A stretch of 64,000 nt of DNA from NCBI GenBank assembly GCA_960531495.1, contig OY482850.1, positions 1,521,343 to 1,585,342 of the forward strand, given 5' to 3'. The notes beneath the pieces are model-generated. The model made no database searches. It was not told the DNA's origin and worked only from the letters and a program-made list of their open reading frames with translations. This DNA comes from Zeus faber (Eukaryota; Chordata; Actinopteri; Zeiformes; Zeidae). The position numbers and the translations under genes are program-made. Shown piece by piece: positions 52,420 through 63,430 of this stretch. Each line of letters opens with the position of its first letter. Position 1 is the first letter of the stretch.

Positions 52420-53600
52420 GTTACTCTAACTAAAATCCTGCGTCCACCCAATGTCGACGATTTAGCCCCCTTCCAGATCAAGTAGTGTCTGCGAACAAAA
52501 CATTTGAATCCATCATGGGGCATTCAAAGCCTCAGCCCCAACACTGAGTCCCACATACCTAAGAGAGCAATGTCAAAATGAACTGATTTACGATGCAAAA
52601 CATCTCTCTGCCCTCTACTTACCCTGTAGACATCTTCCGACAGGCTAAACGAATGGTGATCCCAGACGATGAACCAGTGCACGCCCGATCATCACTTCAG
52701 GCTGGCGACTGGTTGTACCTGAATGTACACAAAAGAAAGTGGGATGAGCCCCGCAGACAGATCCTCTTTTAGATAGCTCTACTTCCTACCACAACTGTGA
52801 AATTTTAGCACCCCCCCCAAAAGAAAAAAAATAAAATCCGATCTGGTTCCACATCACCCACTGCGTGCCTGCTCCATAACCCAACTGATCTGCCACTATC
52901 CAATGCGACCTGAGAGACAGTGGTGGACATTACTCAGGGAGAATCTACATCCGAAGCTGAGTAAACCCACCCACACAAGTTAGCACTGATACATCTGAAT
53001 GACAACAGCAATCCAAGAGCAAATCTGAATAAATAATATCACCCTGCCCACCAATTGGTCTGGCACTTGCGAACAAGTTGCTATAGTACAGCGCACTTCA
53101 GTAATTCCGTTGGCAGATCTGGACACTCTCTTGACTATGTGCACTGAACCACAGAACACCCGCCGTAAACGTACTGTCCAACAGTTCGAGGATGCCCCCG
53201 ATGTCTACATAGATGCCATCGGAGTTCCAAGGGGGGTCCCAAATGAATTTAAGGCACAAAATCAAATTGCAGGTGGATTTGCGTCTATACTTTGTCCCTG
53301 GTGCACAATTAACAAAAATGTTCATTGGGTGAACTACATCTATTGCAATCAACAACGCTTTGCCAATGACATTTGAATTGTTTGAGGCCCTCGGTGAGCA
53401 GCTAGACGCAACTTCCCGAGTGGCCTGGCAAAATCGTTTGGCCCAAGATATGATCCTAGCCGAACAGCAAGGCGTATGTGCTATGTTTGGTGAGCAGTAT
53501 TGTATGTTTATCCCTAACAACACAGTCCATGATGGAAAATTTAAAATCTAGTGGTGAGGTTCCAAATCGCAACCTCACCACTAGATGCAAAACGAAAGTC
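52420..53600 (+). mobile_element. Endogenous retrovirus fragment: integrase end and envelope transmembrane part
   Basis: At 52640-52770 the plus strand reads DIFRQAKRMVIPDDEPVHAR and LQAGDWLYLNVHKRKWDEPR, an integrase C-terminal segment. At 53110-53376 and 53360-53551 follow two overlapping open frames. They hold an Arg/Lys-rich site near 53163, a hydrophobic stretch, and a Cys-x(n)-Cys ectodomain motif of retroviral transmembrane proteins (near 53476-53510). A frameshift near 53360-53375, an upstream gap and missing LTRs show that it is inactive. It is unrelated in sequence and opposite in strand to the fragment at 1-2700. Confidence 0.65.
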
Positions 53601-53879
53601 ACTCAGACCGTGGGAAGGCTTGGGTTTGTAGATGGTACAGCTTCAGCCCTTTCTACACTGAGGCAGAGTTGTTGGCTCCCTCACTGCTTTGCCAAATGTG
53701 TATTTCTTCCACTTTAAACCCATGCCTGTCTCCACTCTTAAATGCCTCTTCCTTTTTCAAATGAAGCCATCTGAGTTTGGCTGTTACAATTACAATTACA
53801 AAAAAATGTAATTGTTATAACTCACCCTGGTGCATGTCGGTATACATCATCACAGTAGCAGATTTATGACATCCCAGCC

Positions 53880-54180
53880 TCTGTGTTTTTGTCCAGACTG
53901 TCAGTGGCGGTACTGAATATCTCACAGTCTGAGGGGTCCAGGCACTCAAGCAGAGCCTACACTGTTTTGCTGCTCTACTTCTTGGTTCTCCTCACCACAG
54001 GTTTAGACAGTTTGACTTTCTGGCTGTATGTGGGGATCAGGTGGACTAGGACGTGGTTGGAGTTTCCCAGTGCAGTGTGGGGAACGGCGTTATACGCATT
54101 GTGGATGATGGTATAGGAGTGGTCCTGTATGATCTCCTCTCTGGTAGGACAGTTAATAAACTCCTTTATACAGTATATAT
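53880..54180 (-). mobile_element. LINE endonuclease C-terminal fragment
   Basis: The minus strand reads NCPTREEIIQDHSYTIIHN, AYNAVPHTALGNSNHVLVHL and IPTYSQKVKLSKPVV. The SNHVLVHLIP string matches the end of LINE AP endonucleases (S-D-H-x-x-V). Short relic only. Confidence 0.6.
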
Positions 54181-55140
54181 CTATATGGAAAAAAATGGAA
54201 CTATATAAATGTAATTAAATATGAAAATATTAAACTTAATGTTAAACAACAAAAGATTGCCTAAAACATAACAGAAAAACTAATAAATAAATACAAATTG
54301 ATAAGAAATTAATAAGAAATAAAATGAAAATAAATACATTAAATAAAACAATAAAACAATAAATAAATAAAAGAGACTGTAATTACTATATTGTAGAATC
54401 TATCTCTGGTATTGGTTCACAGGAGATCGAGCATCACCATGGTAAATCGATAAGAATGTAGGAGGGACAACTGATGTTTTCATTTAAGCCATGTATTGGC
54501 TTTATGCACACATTTAGAGCAATGGTAGATGATGAGGCTTGACAGTTATTGTTTCCTATACATGATATACAGGAAAACACACAAGAGTTACAATACAGTT
54601 CACCAATGTATTGCATCACACTCGGATCACACAATCGGGACCTAACAAATAATTGATATTAGTACTCTAAACAAGGCCCTTAGAGGTAGGCCTATCGCTG
54701 CTGAAATTATAGCTGCTGAGTACTATATAACAGAGAAATAATAATTTAGCAATTAAATAACATAAAAAAATCAACATTCTAAATTAGGTTATAAAGATTC
54801 TTGCATTTCCTTAAAAGCATATGAGTAGACCATTGATTAGGAGGAAGTGAGGTCAGGTGAGAATGGGTGGATCCATGCCATGGAAGTAGGCAGAGAGTTG
54901 CTGAATTGTATGGCTCTATTCTAGAGCCGCCCTCAAATCTTATAGGGATTTGCACTCCCAAGAGTCATACTAAGAAGAGTGATCCGGGGGTCATCAGGTA
55001 TTGCAGGAAGCTAAATCAGCCGGGAAACTGGGCAGACATAGGACTTCCTCCCCACCATCACTTCAGCTGTCCTGACATGGCCATCCTTACCTGGTAATAC
55101 CTTTGTAATGCAACCGATGGGCCATGGAGCCCTCAGGAGC
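54180..55140. other. Unassigned AT-rich region and possible BEL/Pao LTR
   Basis: 54180-54400 is A/T-rich. 54770-55080 is GC-balanced and lies directly downstream (minus strand) of the BEL/Pao integrase end, after GATGGTGGGGAGGAAG, a plausible polypurine tract. It may be the 3' LTR, but no second LTR was found to confirm it. Confidence 0.4.
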
Positions 55141-57059
55141 TGCAGATCTATGATCATTCAACTATATTAACTTGCATGTCCTCCTTGTGGGTTTGCCATT
55201 TCTGCCTGCCTTGAAGGAGGGGAAGATAACACTTGATAAAATGAGACCAGAAGTGATCGGCCAACACTTGGCCAGAACGCCACTGCTGGCGACTGAGGAG
55301 ATCAGAGCTTGCATAAGACACAGGGCAGAGAGGGAGAGAGGAGTCTCGCCGCCCCATCAGAAGACATTTTGAGGTCACTGGGTCAGGATATGCAATATCA
55401 GAGGAGACATGGCCAAGAGGCTTGGAGTTGACAATATTTTCAACCTCTATCAACAGAGTGTGCATGACTTCTGCAGTGACCAGTAGGGTGCAGAGGGAGC
55501 CCTGCAAGGCCTGTTTGACAGAATGAATTTCGGTTCACAGATTCCTCTGAAATGAGGGGCAGATGGGGGGTGGAAACAAAATAGAATACTTTGTTTCTCA
55601 AGTTGAACTTTGAGGGATGGACTAAGTGCTATTAAGGCCTCCCTAATTTCCCTCTCCCCCGCCTTGAAATTGGTGTCCTGGTCTGACCAGAGTTCAAAGG
55701 GAGTGCCGCTACGGGCGGTGAAACGGCGAAGGGCCATGAGAAAGGAATCTGTATCAAGGCTACAAAGGAGATCCAAATTGTCAAACACTTAAAGCTAAGC
55801 TTGACATTAAATGGTCAAAAACAATCCATTGTCGTTGAATAAAAGGCAGGTTTGTGTAGCTGGAGACGAGTTATTGAACGTCTGCCATCTCGGGAACAAT
55901 TGGCTTTGCATGCCATCATTGGCACTGAACACAACCACACTGGTACTTCCGTACCAGTGTGGTTGCCTCTCTCACTCACAAAATCCAGAACCGCCTGTGG
56001 AAGTCAACGAATACTCTTTCAAGACCGGGGTGTTTCATGCAGCTTAGATACTGGATGTTTGGGATCGAGGACAATGGGGTGAGTGTCATCAGGTTCCTGC
56101 TCACTCTGCTGTAGCCTGCGTCCAACACGAATAAGGCCTATGTCTGGGCAGATTTTTGGTGCAAGGGTGAGTAGGCGACTTGCTGAGGGTAGGGGTCTCT
56201 GAGCCTTGAGATGGGTGAGATCTTCTCCAAAGCTATGCATCTGTGCCTGTCTCACATTTTCTATTTCTACCTGAAGATAATCAGCTGTGGTGGGAGTTAC
56301 ATGAGCATCTGAAGAATGTTTCAACTGGACTGAAGCATCAACGGGAGCTTGGTAAGTTTCATAAGGGCTGGAATACTTATAGATGTGCTGTTAGATGTGT
56401 AGCATCGAGGCATAGTTACTGTGGGTAGAATTGACAGTTCATCCTTCTAGGTGTTCCATGCAGAGAGTAGGTCATCCCATTCCCCTCGTTTGTCCCACAG
56501 ACGCTGAATCAGGACCTTCGCTCTGGTCGTGTAAGGGATAAGGTACCCTACGGGGTCGTAATGGCTGGCAAGGAACATGATGAATTTACTGCATTGGTGT
56601 AGTGAATAATTTGCTTGCCTGACCTCTGTAACCGAGGCAATCTGTTTGGCAGTTCCACTGGAGCCCAAGAGTACATTCTGTAGGGGGCATAGTGTCTTTG
56701 GAGAGCCTCACTATTCTAGGATGTTGCATTAGGTGATAAGTGACTGATGATCATTGGGTCATTACTGGCCCACTGACGAATGTTGAAATCTCCAGAAGAC
56801 AGAATTTACTTCGGTTGAAGAGTCTCAAGAGTCTGTCAGGCCATGGCAAATGGGGCGAAGCTTTGAAGGCAGTTGTCAATGTAGAATCCCCTTACCACTG
56901 AATGGCACACTGGATCATTCGGTTGGATATGACTTTCATGCCTTTGAAGGGCAAAGGTAGCAGCTGCAGGGACTACAAGTAGTCCCAAAAGGCAGGACCT
57001 GCCATTCGTAGATTGATGGAGGGGTGTCTTTCTCCATGTCCCCCAAAGAAAATGCATCG

Positions 57060-57840
57060 GGGTGGATGAAGCCGTCATCTTCCTGCCACATCAAGCTCTC
57101 TCTCACCTGGAGAAGCCTGGGAGCATTGTGAGGATCATGTTCTTCGATTTTTCAAGTGCTTTCAACACCATTCAGTCTGTGCTTCTGAGGGACAAGCTGC
57201 AGAACACAGGAGTTGACCATCATCTGTCTTCCCGGATCCTGGACTACCTCACGGACCGGCCACAGTACGTGAGGCCTTGGAATTGTGAGTCTGACATGGT
57301 TGTCTGCAGCACGGGGGCCCCGTTAGGAACGGATATTGACATAGCGGAATCGTACAAGTACCTGGGTGTTCACCTGAACAATAAACTGGACTAGACTAAT
57401 CACACACATGCACTTTATAAGAAGGGTCAGAGCGGACTTTATCTGCTCAGAAGACTCAGGTCCTTTGGAGTGCAGGGGGCTCTCCTAAGGACCTTCTTCG
57501 ACACCATGGTGGCATCAGCCATCTTTTATGGAGTGGTCTGCTGGGGCACCAGCCTCACCACAGTTGACAGGAAGAGACTTGACAAGCTGATCAAGAAGGC
57601 CAGCTCTGTCCCGGGGGGCCCCCTGGACCCAGTGCAGGTGGTGGGAGAAAGGAGGATGATGGCTAAGCTGTCATCCATGATGGAGAATGAATCCCACCCC
57701 ATGCATGAGACTCTGACGGCACTGGAGAGCTCCTTCAGCGATCGGCTGCATCACCCAAAGTGTTGAAAGGAGCGCTACCGCAGGTCCTTCCTTCCTGCGG
57801 CCGTCAGACTGTATAACCAACAGTGCAGCCAGTAGACCGT

Positions 57841-57873
<33 letters not shown>

Positions 57874-57950
57874 CACGCACGCACGCACGCACGCACACAC
57901 ACATACACACACATACACACACACAACTGTAGAAAATCCAAAGGCAGTTT
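57060..57950 (+). mobile_element. LINE with internal RT deletion, inserted in the BEL/Pao element
   Basis: The plus strand reads MFFDFSSAFNTIQSVLLRDK, ILDYLTDRPQYVRPW, CSTGAPLGT, then jumps to ESYKYLGVHLNNKLD, so the FADD catalytic box is deleted. It continues MVASAIFYGVVCWGTSLTTV, LDKLIKKASSV and DRLHHPKC. It ends in ATAACCAACAG and a (CA)n/(CACG)n tail at 57841-57925. Confidence 0.8.
57841..57925. repeat. CA/CACG microsatellite
   Basis: CA units interspersed with ACGC and CATA units, at the 3' end of the LINE. Confidence 0.9.
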
Positions 57951-59572
57951 TTTATCAAAAAAATAAAAAGTCCAATCCCTGATGTGCAATGTGCCAAAAT
58001 ATGTGCAATACGCTTAGTACTCTGATTCCTATTTATGGTGTTTCTTTTTTTTTATATATATATTTTATATTGTTGATAGTGCTTACCCTGAGCCGAACCT
58101 AATGAAACCTGCTGTTTATGTCACCACTGATGGCGACAGTATGTTATCAAAAGCGGAATAAAACTCCACGGAGGGGAGACCCCATTGTAGGCCCAGGTAG
58201 TACAGTATCATTCAAGTTTTGGCCTTTGTATTCAAACGAACAGTTGAAGAGAAGACGATTCTTTGCATTATGGGTCACCATGTGATGAGGTATATACCAT
58301 GCCTCTGGGGAGCCTTTAACAACCTCTGCGGAAAGCCCATCCACATGCCCTGCCTGTTCAAGGTAAGAGACCGCAGTGCTATGTGCTGCCGCTTTCTTTG
58401 GATCGATCCTTTGCCAACTTTGATTTAATGCTGTGCAGTCTAGCCATCACAACCTGTGGAGGAGCATTCAGGGGAGGTGTCGCTGGTATCTTTTAGAGAG
58501 GTGTGGCGATAGACTCCGTCCACCAAGACTCTCTCTAGGGCTGCCTGAAGCAAGATCACTGCATGGTTATCCAGCTTGGACCAGGTGGCTGCTCTTTCAT
58601 TTTGATGGGGAACTGCATCCAATTCTCAGAGCCTTTCCACATTTTGGTACAACTTATTAGATTGAGATTCGCTGGAGGTATGGAAGCACTTGGCAACAGA
58701 AGGGAAAGGTTATCTCTCTTGTTGGACCTTGCAGTGGCTAGCCAAGGCGAGTCTTGACTGTTGCTGGTGCTCATGATGGACCAAATCGAACTGGGCCAAT
58801 GAGGTGAGATCAAGTGATTATGATCTGAGCCAATTAGAAGTAGCAGGGTAACCTGATGCACTGGTGTCAGTGGCAGCCCACATAGGTGTTTAAATTTCCT
58901 CTGAAGGAAAAGGACAGGGTGTGTGTGCTCAGACAGAGCAAGTTGATTTGCAGTGAAAGTATGCCTGATGTGGAATTAACCAGAACTGGAGGCAGAGCTC
59001 ACCTTGAAGGAAACACTAGTCCCCTGAAGTATCTCCACTCCTTGTCTTACTGTTCTGAGAGCTCAGTCCTCTGGTTCTCCATCAAGCTGAAGCCTATGAG
59101 CTGCTGATTGCAAAAGGATAATTTGCTCCGACCCGTCATCCAGAAGTGCAAAGGTCTCCAGGGTGTGGCTGCCATTCCACAGGATGACTTTGACCAGTCA
59201 GACGTGACCTGTGTGACTTGGGCAATCAAGGTATAGAGTTTTGGCTGTGGGATTAAGAAGGTAAGAATTTGTATCAGATTTCTTATTGATTTCACAGAGG
59301 ATCTGTAGAAATCCTGTAGATCTGTAGAGGATCCTCTTACAGGTATTACAGTCTCTGTTTAGTTTGCACTTGGCTGCTACATGTGGTCGGGCACAGCACC
59401 AACACCTCTTGTCCTTCATTATCCATAGTATGATTTGTTGCTAGTTCAGGGCTTTGAAATCAGCACACTGGCTTTTGTGATGACTTGTGGAGCTACAATA
59501 GGCACAGAGGGACCTTAAGGATGTTCGGGGTTCCCTACGCGATGCTGTTGGCTCCATGGAGTATATTTGTGG

Positions 59573-59575
<3 letters not shown>

Positions 59576-59614
<39 letters not shown>
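59576..59614. repeat. (TA)n microsatellite
   Basis: A TA run of about 40 bases upstream of the RLE-class LINE fragment. Confidence 0.9.
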
Positions 59615-59621
<7 letters not shown>

Positions 59622-59985
59622 GGCGATGGAGCGGAATGTCACCTGGCAGGACATCTGGAATCAGGTTGGGCCACAAGACAGCTCATCCTGCTGGAACTGA
59701 CAGTGCCCTGGGAAGAGCGAATGGAGGAAGCACAAGAGAGGAAGTATCAGGAGCCAAGTATCAGGAGCTGGAGGACTGCTGCAGGAGTGATTGGAGGATC
59801 AGGTGCATGCCAGTCGAAGTGAGCAGTCGGGGTTTGCAAGCCATTCCCTCAGCAAGGCCTATGGAGTGCTAGGCATTATTGGCCTTAAGAGGAAAAAAGC
59901 CATCAACAGGCAGCACTTGGAGGCAGCAGAGAAGGCCTCTAGATGGCTGTGGCTGAAAAGGGGTGACCAGTGGGGTCAGTAGCAT
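59615..59985 (+). mobile_element. RLE-class LINE C-terminal fragment, second copy
   Basis: The plus strand reads MERNVTWQDIWNQ, then after a deletion LILLELTVPWEERMEEAQER and ASRWLWLKRG. Both blocks belong to the same protein family as 47.2-47.5 kb (LELT...EEAN-RK), here with a better-kept VPWEERMEEA motif. Confidence 0.6.
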
Positions 59986-60212
59986 GCTGCTTGGACACAG
60001 GCCGAGGCTTAATAAACCTTGGTTTGGGTGACCTGGATGAGGGTGTCTGTTGCAAGACCCGGAACACCCAATGACTCCAGAATACAACACTGGTGATCTG
60101 TGTCCAAGTTTGAGCATCCGAAGATGTATATTTAAAACTGCGTATATATATATATATATGTATATATATACTGTATGTGTATATACTGTATATGCGTATA
60201 TATGTATATATA

Positions 60213-61734
60213 CACTACTCACAAAAAGTTAGGGATATTCGGCTTTCGGGTGAAATTTCAGGATGAACCTAAAATGCACTATAACCTTTAGAGGTGAACT
60301 TAATTTGACCTTCTCTAAACTTTTGAATGCACATGTCCAACTGTTCAATGTTTCAGTACTTTTTGCACAACTTGCTGTTCTCTAACAAGGAGCTGGACGG
60401 CAAAATTCACAACAGGTGTTTGATCCATGAATCGACCAATACATTTCCTGGTTCAATTAGAATTGGTATTTAAACAGTCCTCTTCATCATGCTGTTCACA
60501 TTTTGACATCATGAGACCAAGACGACACCTAACAACTGATCAACAGTACCTCACCATTGCGAGGCTTCAAACAGGATGTTCTCAGAGGGAAGTGGCCACT
60601 GAGCTTAGAGTGTCACAGAGTGTCATCAGCAGCTTGCAACAGAGATACAGAGAGACTGGAAGAGTCACAGAAAGGCATGGAAGTGGACGTCCTTTGGCCA
60701 AATCCCACACTGATGAGTGCTTCATTGTGAACAGATGATGAATGCCACTCAACTCCAGGCACATTTAAGGGAGGTGAGAGGCACCCAAGTGTCATGTCAG
60801 ACCATTCAAAACTATTTACCTCAGTGTGGTCTGCGTGCTAGACGACCTGCAAGGGTACCTGACCACACCACCAGGCACAGGCATCATCATCTTGCAGGGG
60901 CCATGGGCCAGGGACCATTGACGCTGGACGAGGGACCAGTGGGCCTCAGTGCTGTTCTCTGATGAAAGTCAATTCACGTTGAGCAGAAATGATGGCCGCC
61001 AACGATGTTGGAGATGTCAAGGAGAGCGCTATGCATCAGCCACTGTTGTCACCAGACGAGCCTTTGGTGGTGGTGGTGTTACAGTGTGGGCAGGTGTGTC
61101 TAGTCAATACAGAACTACCCTACACTTTGTGAATGGTAAAGTGACAAGCCCATACTACCTGAATAACATCATTAATCCAGTCATTGTGCCCCTGCATGAA
61201 CAACACAGGCCTAATTTCATCTTCATGGACGACAATGCTCCAGCTCATTGAGGTCGCATCATTAGGGAACGGCTGCTGGAGACTGGGGTACCTCAAATGG
61301 AGTGGCCTGCACTTTCTCTGGACCTGAATCCCATAGAAAACCTAGGGGATCAGCTGAGTCACCGTGTAGAGGCTCGTAACTCTGTACCCCAGAACCTCAG
61401 TGACCTGAGGGCCGCCCTTCAAGAAGAGTGGGGTGCCATGTCTCAGCAGACAATAAGTCGACTTGTGAACAGCATGAGACGTCGTTGTCAAGCTGTAATT
61501 GATCCTCAAGGGCACATGATAAGTTATTGAGACATTGACATTTTTTGTTGTGGTATACCCACCACTGTTGTTGGCTTTTGTTTCAATAAATTGTTTGAGA
61601 TGAGGAAATCACCATTGCATGCTTCTACTTAAATGCCCTACTTTCATAATATAATATCACTGTATCATGAACTTTTTATATTTTCCATAAATTTCACCTG
61701 AAAGCCAAATATCCCTAACTTTTTGTGAGTAGTG
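60213..61734 (+). mobile_element. Tc1-like transposon, nearly full length
   Basis: Terminal inverted repeats of about 44 bases start CACTACTCACAAAAAGTTAG, differ at only about two positions, and are flanked by TA on both sides (inserted in TA-rich DNA). The length of 1522 bp is normal for the family. It encodes the transposase at 60511-61530. Confidence 0.93.
60511..61530 (+). pseudogene. Tc1-family DD34E transposase, disabled
   Basis: It starts MRPRRHLTTDQQYLTIARLQ with paired helix-turn-helix motifs (REVATELRVSQSVISSLQQR) and a GRP-like box (GSGRPLAK). The catalytic triad is visible: [16 protein letters not shown] and LNPIEN, with exactly 34 residues between the second Asp and the Glu. Lesions are a frameshift near 60720, a TGA at about 60919, and a TGA at about 61249 (after APAH). 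The start at 60511 is chosen over 60427 because MRPRR is where the DNA-binding domain begins. Confidence 0.9.
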
Positions 61735-61892
61735 TATGTATGTTTATATACTGGATGTATGTCTGTATGTGTGGATATATACTGTATATGTTCAGTTCAT
61801 CCTGTTCCTTCTGGAACATTGGGTGATGAGTCCCCACCATTTTACCAGAATGGCGCCTTCTCGTCGTTTCCATAACATGCTTTTTTTTTTTA

Positions 61893-62057
61893 GGGGTGAG
61901 GTTGTTTACCCCTCGCCCAACCCCCAACCCCCAACCTGGAGGACCACACAGAAAGACTCCCATTTGGGAGATAACGGAGCACAGTGCCAACAGCGCCCCA
62001 GGCGCAGGAATCAAACCCAGGACCTTCTTGCAATGCACTGCGCCACCGTGCCCCCCT
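61893..62057 (-). mobile_element. tRNA-derived SINE, copy 2
   Basis: The minus strand reads GGCACGGTGGCGCAGTGCAT, CTGGGTTTGATTCCTG (B box) and GTGTGGTCCTCCAGG. It is the same family as 24299-24490. Confidence 0.65.
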
Positions 62058-62410
62058 GTATATGGGTATATATGTGTATTTATGTGTGTTTATATACATA
62101 TATATGTGTGTATATATGTATGTGTATATATGTATAGATGTAGGTGTATATATGTATATGTGTATATATATATATATATGATTATATGTATATATGTATA
62201 TATATTTCAATATATATATGTGTGTGTATATATATATATATATATAAGTGTATGTATATATGTAGATACGTATATGTATATATATGTGTTTATTTATGTG
62301 TATGTACTGTATACTGTATATATGTGTGTATATATATTTATATATGTGTGTATATATGTAAACATATGTAAACATATGTGTATATATGTATATATATGTG
62401 TATATATGTG
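62058..62410. repeat. TATG/TA microsatellite cluster
   Basis: TATATG, TGTATA and (TA)n units with point changes over about 350 bases. Open frames here are low-complexity Tyr/Ile/Val artefacts. Confidence 0.9.
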
Positions 62411-63430
62411 AACCACCGTGTACTTAAGGGTAACTTGGCAGCTTTCGAAAAAAGATTTTTTTCGCATCATTTGAAAGTGATGAATCAGAAATTGGTGTCA
62501 CTTGTGCAAATCAAGCAATTTTTTTTAAAGCTATGACTTGTTAATGACAAGGGTGTGGCAAACTGTGTTTCTGAGATAATCACCTCCAAAGTTTAACCCA
62601 CACTAGGTTCATTTAGCCAGCTCCCAGAATGCAAATGGCAGACAAACAAAGCCTCATGGCTACTTAACTTACTGCTGAATGGGCCAATCATGAACAGTTC
62701 AACAACACACAACTAATTTTGTTTTTTAAAAATCTTTCATTTAACAGTAAGAATATACATGTTTTATAAAAGTGGAATTATTTTGGAGTCCAAAAGTACG
62801 GACAACACAACAAAATGTGTTGACTCAGAAAATCGTAAATCTAAACTGTCACCAACCTCAATGGACTTCATCACGTCATCAACTTCTTCCGTTGTAACAA
62901 CAATGGACATATTGTCGGTCACCACCGGTGGTTCTAAAAAATATTCAGTTTCATCGTCACATTAAGATTGAAATCCACTTTTTGAAATGTTCTCCAAGTC
63001 GGGGGTAATACCAGATTCAGCAGCGCTGTCGTTCTCCACGTCGCTATCGGAGACCTGACGATCATCGTGGAAAATGAAGTCCAGTACGCGCTAGCACTGA
63101 CTTGGATCTATCGCACTGGTCAGATTAAGGTCCGAAATATGATTCAGAGCTTCGCCACCCGCTTTGCGTAATCCATAACGATATGGAGAAGAAAGCTTTC
63201 ACAGACAAGTGAGACCGAAACATCCCCTTGCTGCGCTTTAACTGTCTGTTTACAGAAGTGACATAGGTGTGTGACGCGAAGGGTCTTTCTTCCTTGCCGT
63301 TTCACAACAGTGGCTCTGTGTGTGTAAGAGTAGTACGATTTAAAGGTTGAATTCTATCAAAACGGTTTCACATTGTGACTTCACATCACATGGAATATAG
63401 ATGAATGCTCTTCACCTGGACTCTCCCTTT
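62410..63430 (-). repeat. Unnamed repeat with short acidic ORF, copy 3
   Basis: The minus strand repeats the order of copies 1 and 2: ATTCAACCTTTAAATC, CACTTGTCTGTGAAAGC, the ORF start ATGGATTACGCAAAGCGG (63182, shifted after a few codons), ACTTGGAGAACATTTCAAA, AACGGAAGAAGTTGATGACG, and CATTCTGGGAGCTGGCTAAA. The ORF has frameshifts and a stop. Confidence 0.7.

Larger units (their letters stand above)
55140..59440 (-). mobile_element. BEL/Pao retrotransposon, decayed, interrupted by a LINE
   Basis: The minus strand gives ordered remnants: a zinc-knuckle part (CWCCARPHVAAKCKLNRDC, 59.4 kb); a protease-like stretch (59.2-59.05 kb); RT N-part WYIPHHMVTHNAKNRLLFNC, LLPGPTMGSPLRGVLFRF-like (58.34-58.15 kb); RT palm FLWGTWRKTPLHQ, ATFALQRHE, FYIDNCLQSF with YIDN for the catalytic box (57.08-56.84 kb); an RNase H-side stretch FLASHYDPVGYLIPYTTRAK (56.6 kb); and integrase LMALRRFTARSGTPFELWSD, PPSAPHFRGICE (55.75-55.5 kb). 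Order and motifs fit BEL/Pao. A LINE at 57060-57950 splits the RT. Confidence 0.85.

Noticed and set aside
53098-53523. Minus-strand open frame of 141 codons
   Set aside because: It is the antisense of the retroviral envelope remnant on the plus strand.
61890-62411. Open frames of 161-171 codons rich in Tyr, Ile and Val
   Set aside because: They come from TATG/TA repeats and an overlapping SINE. Composition is low-complexity on both strands.
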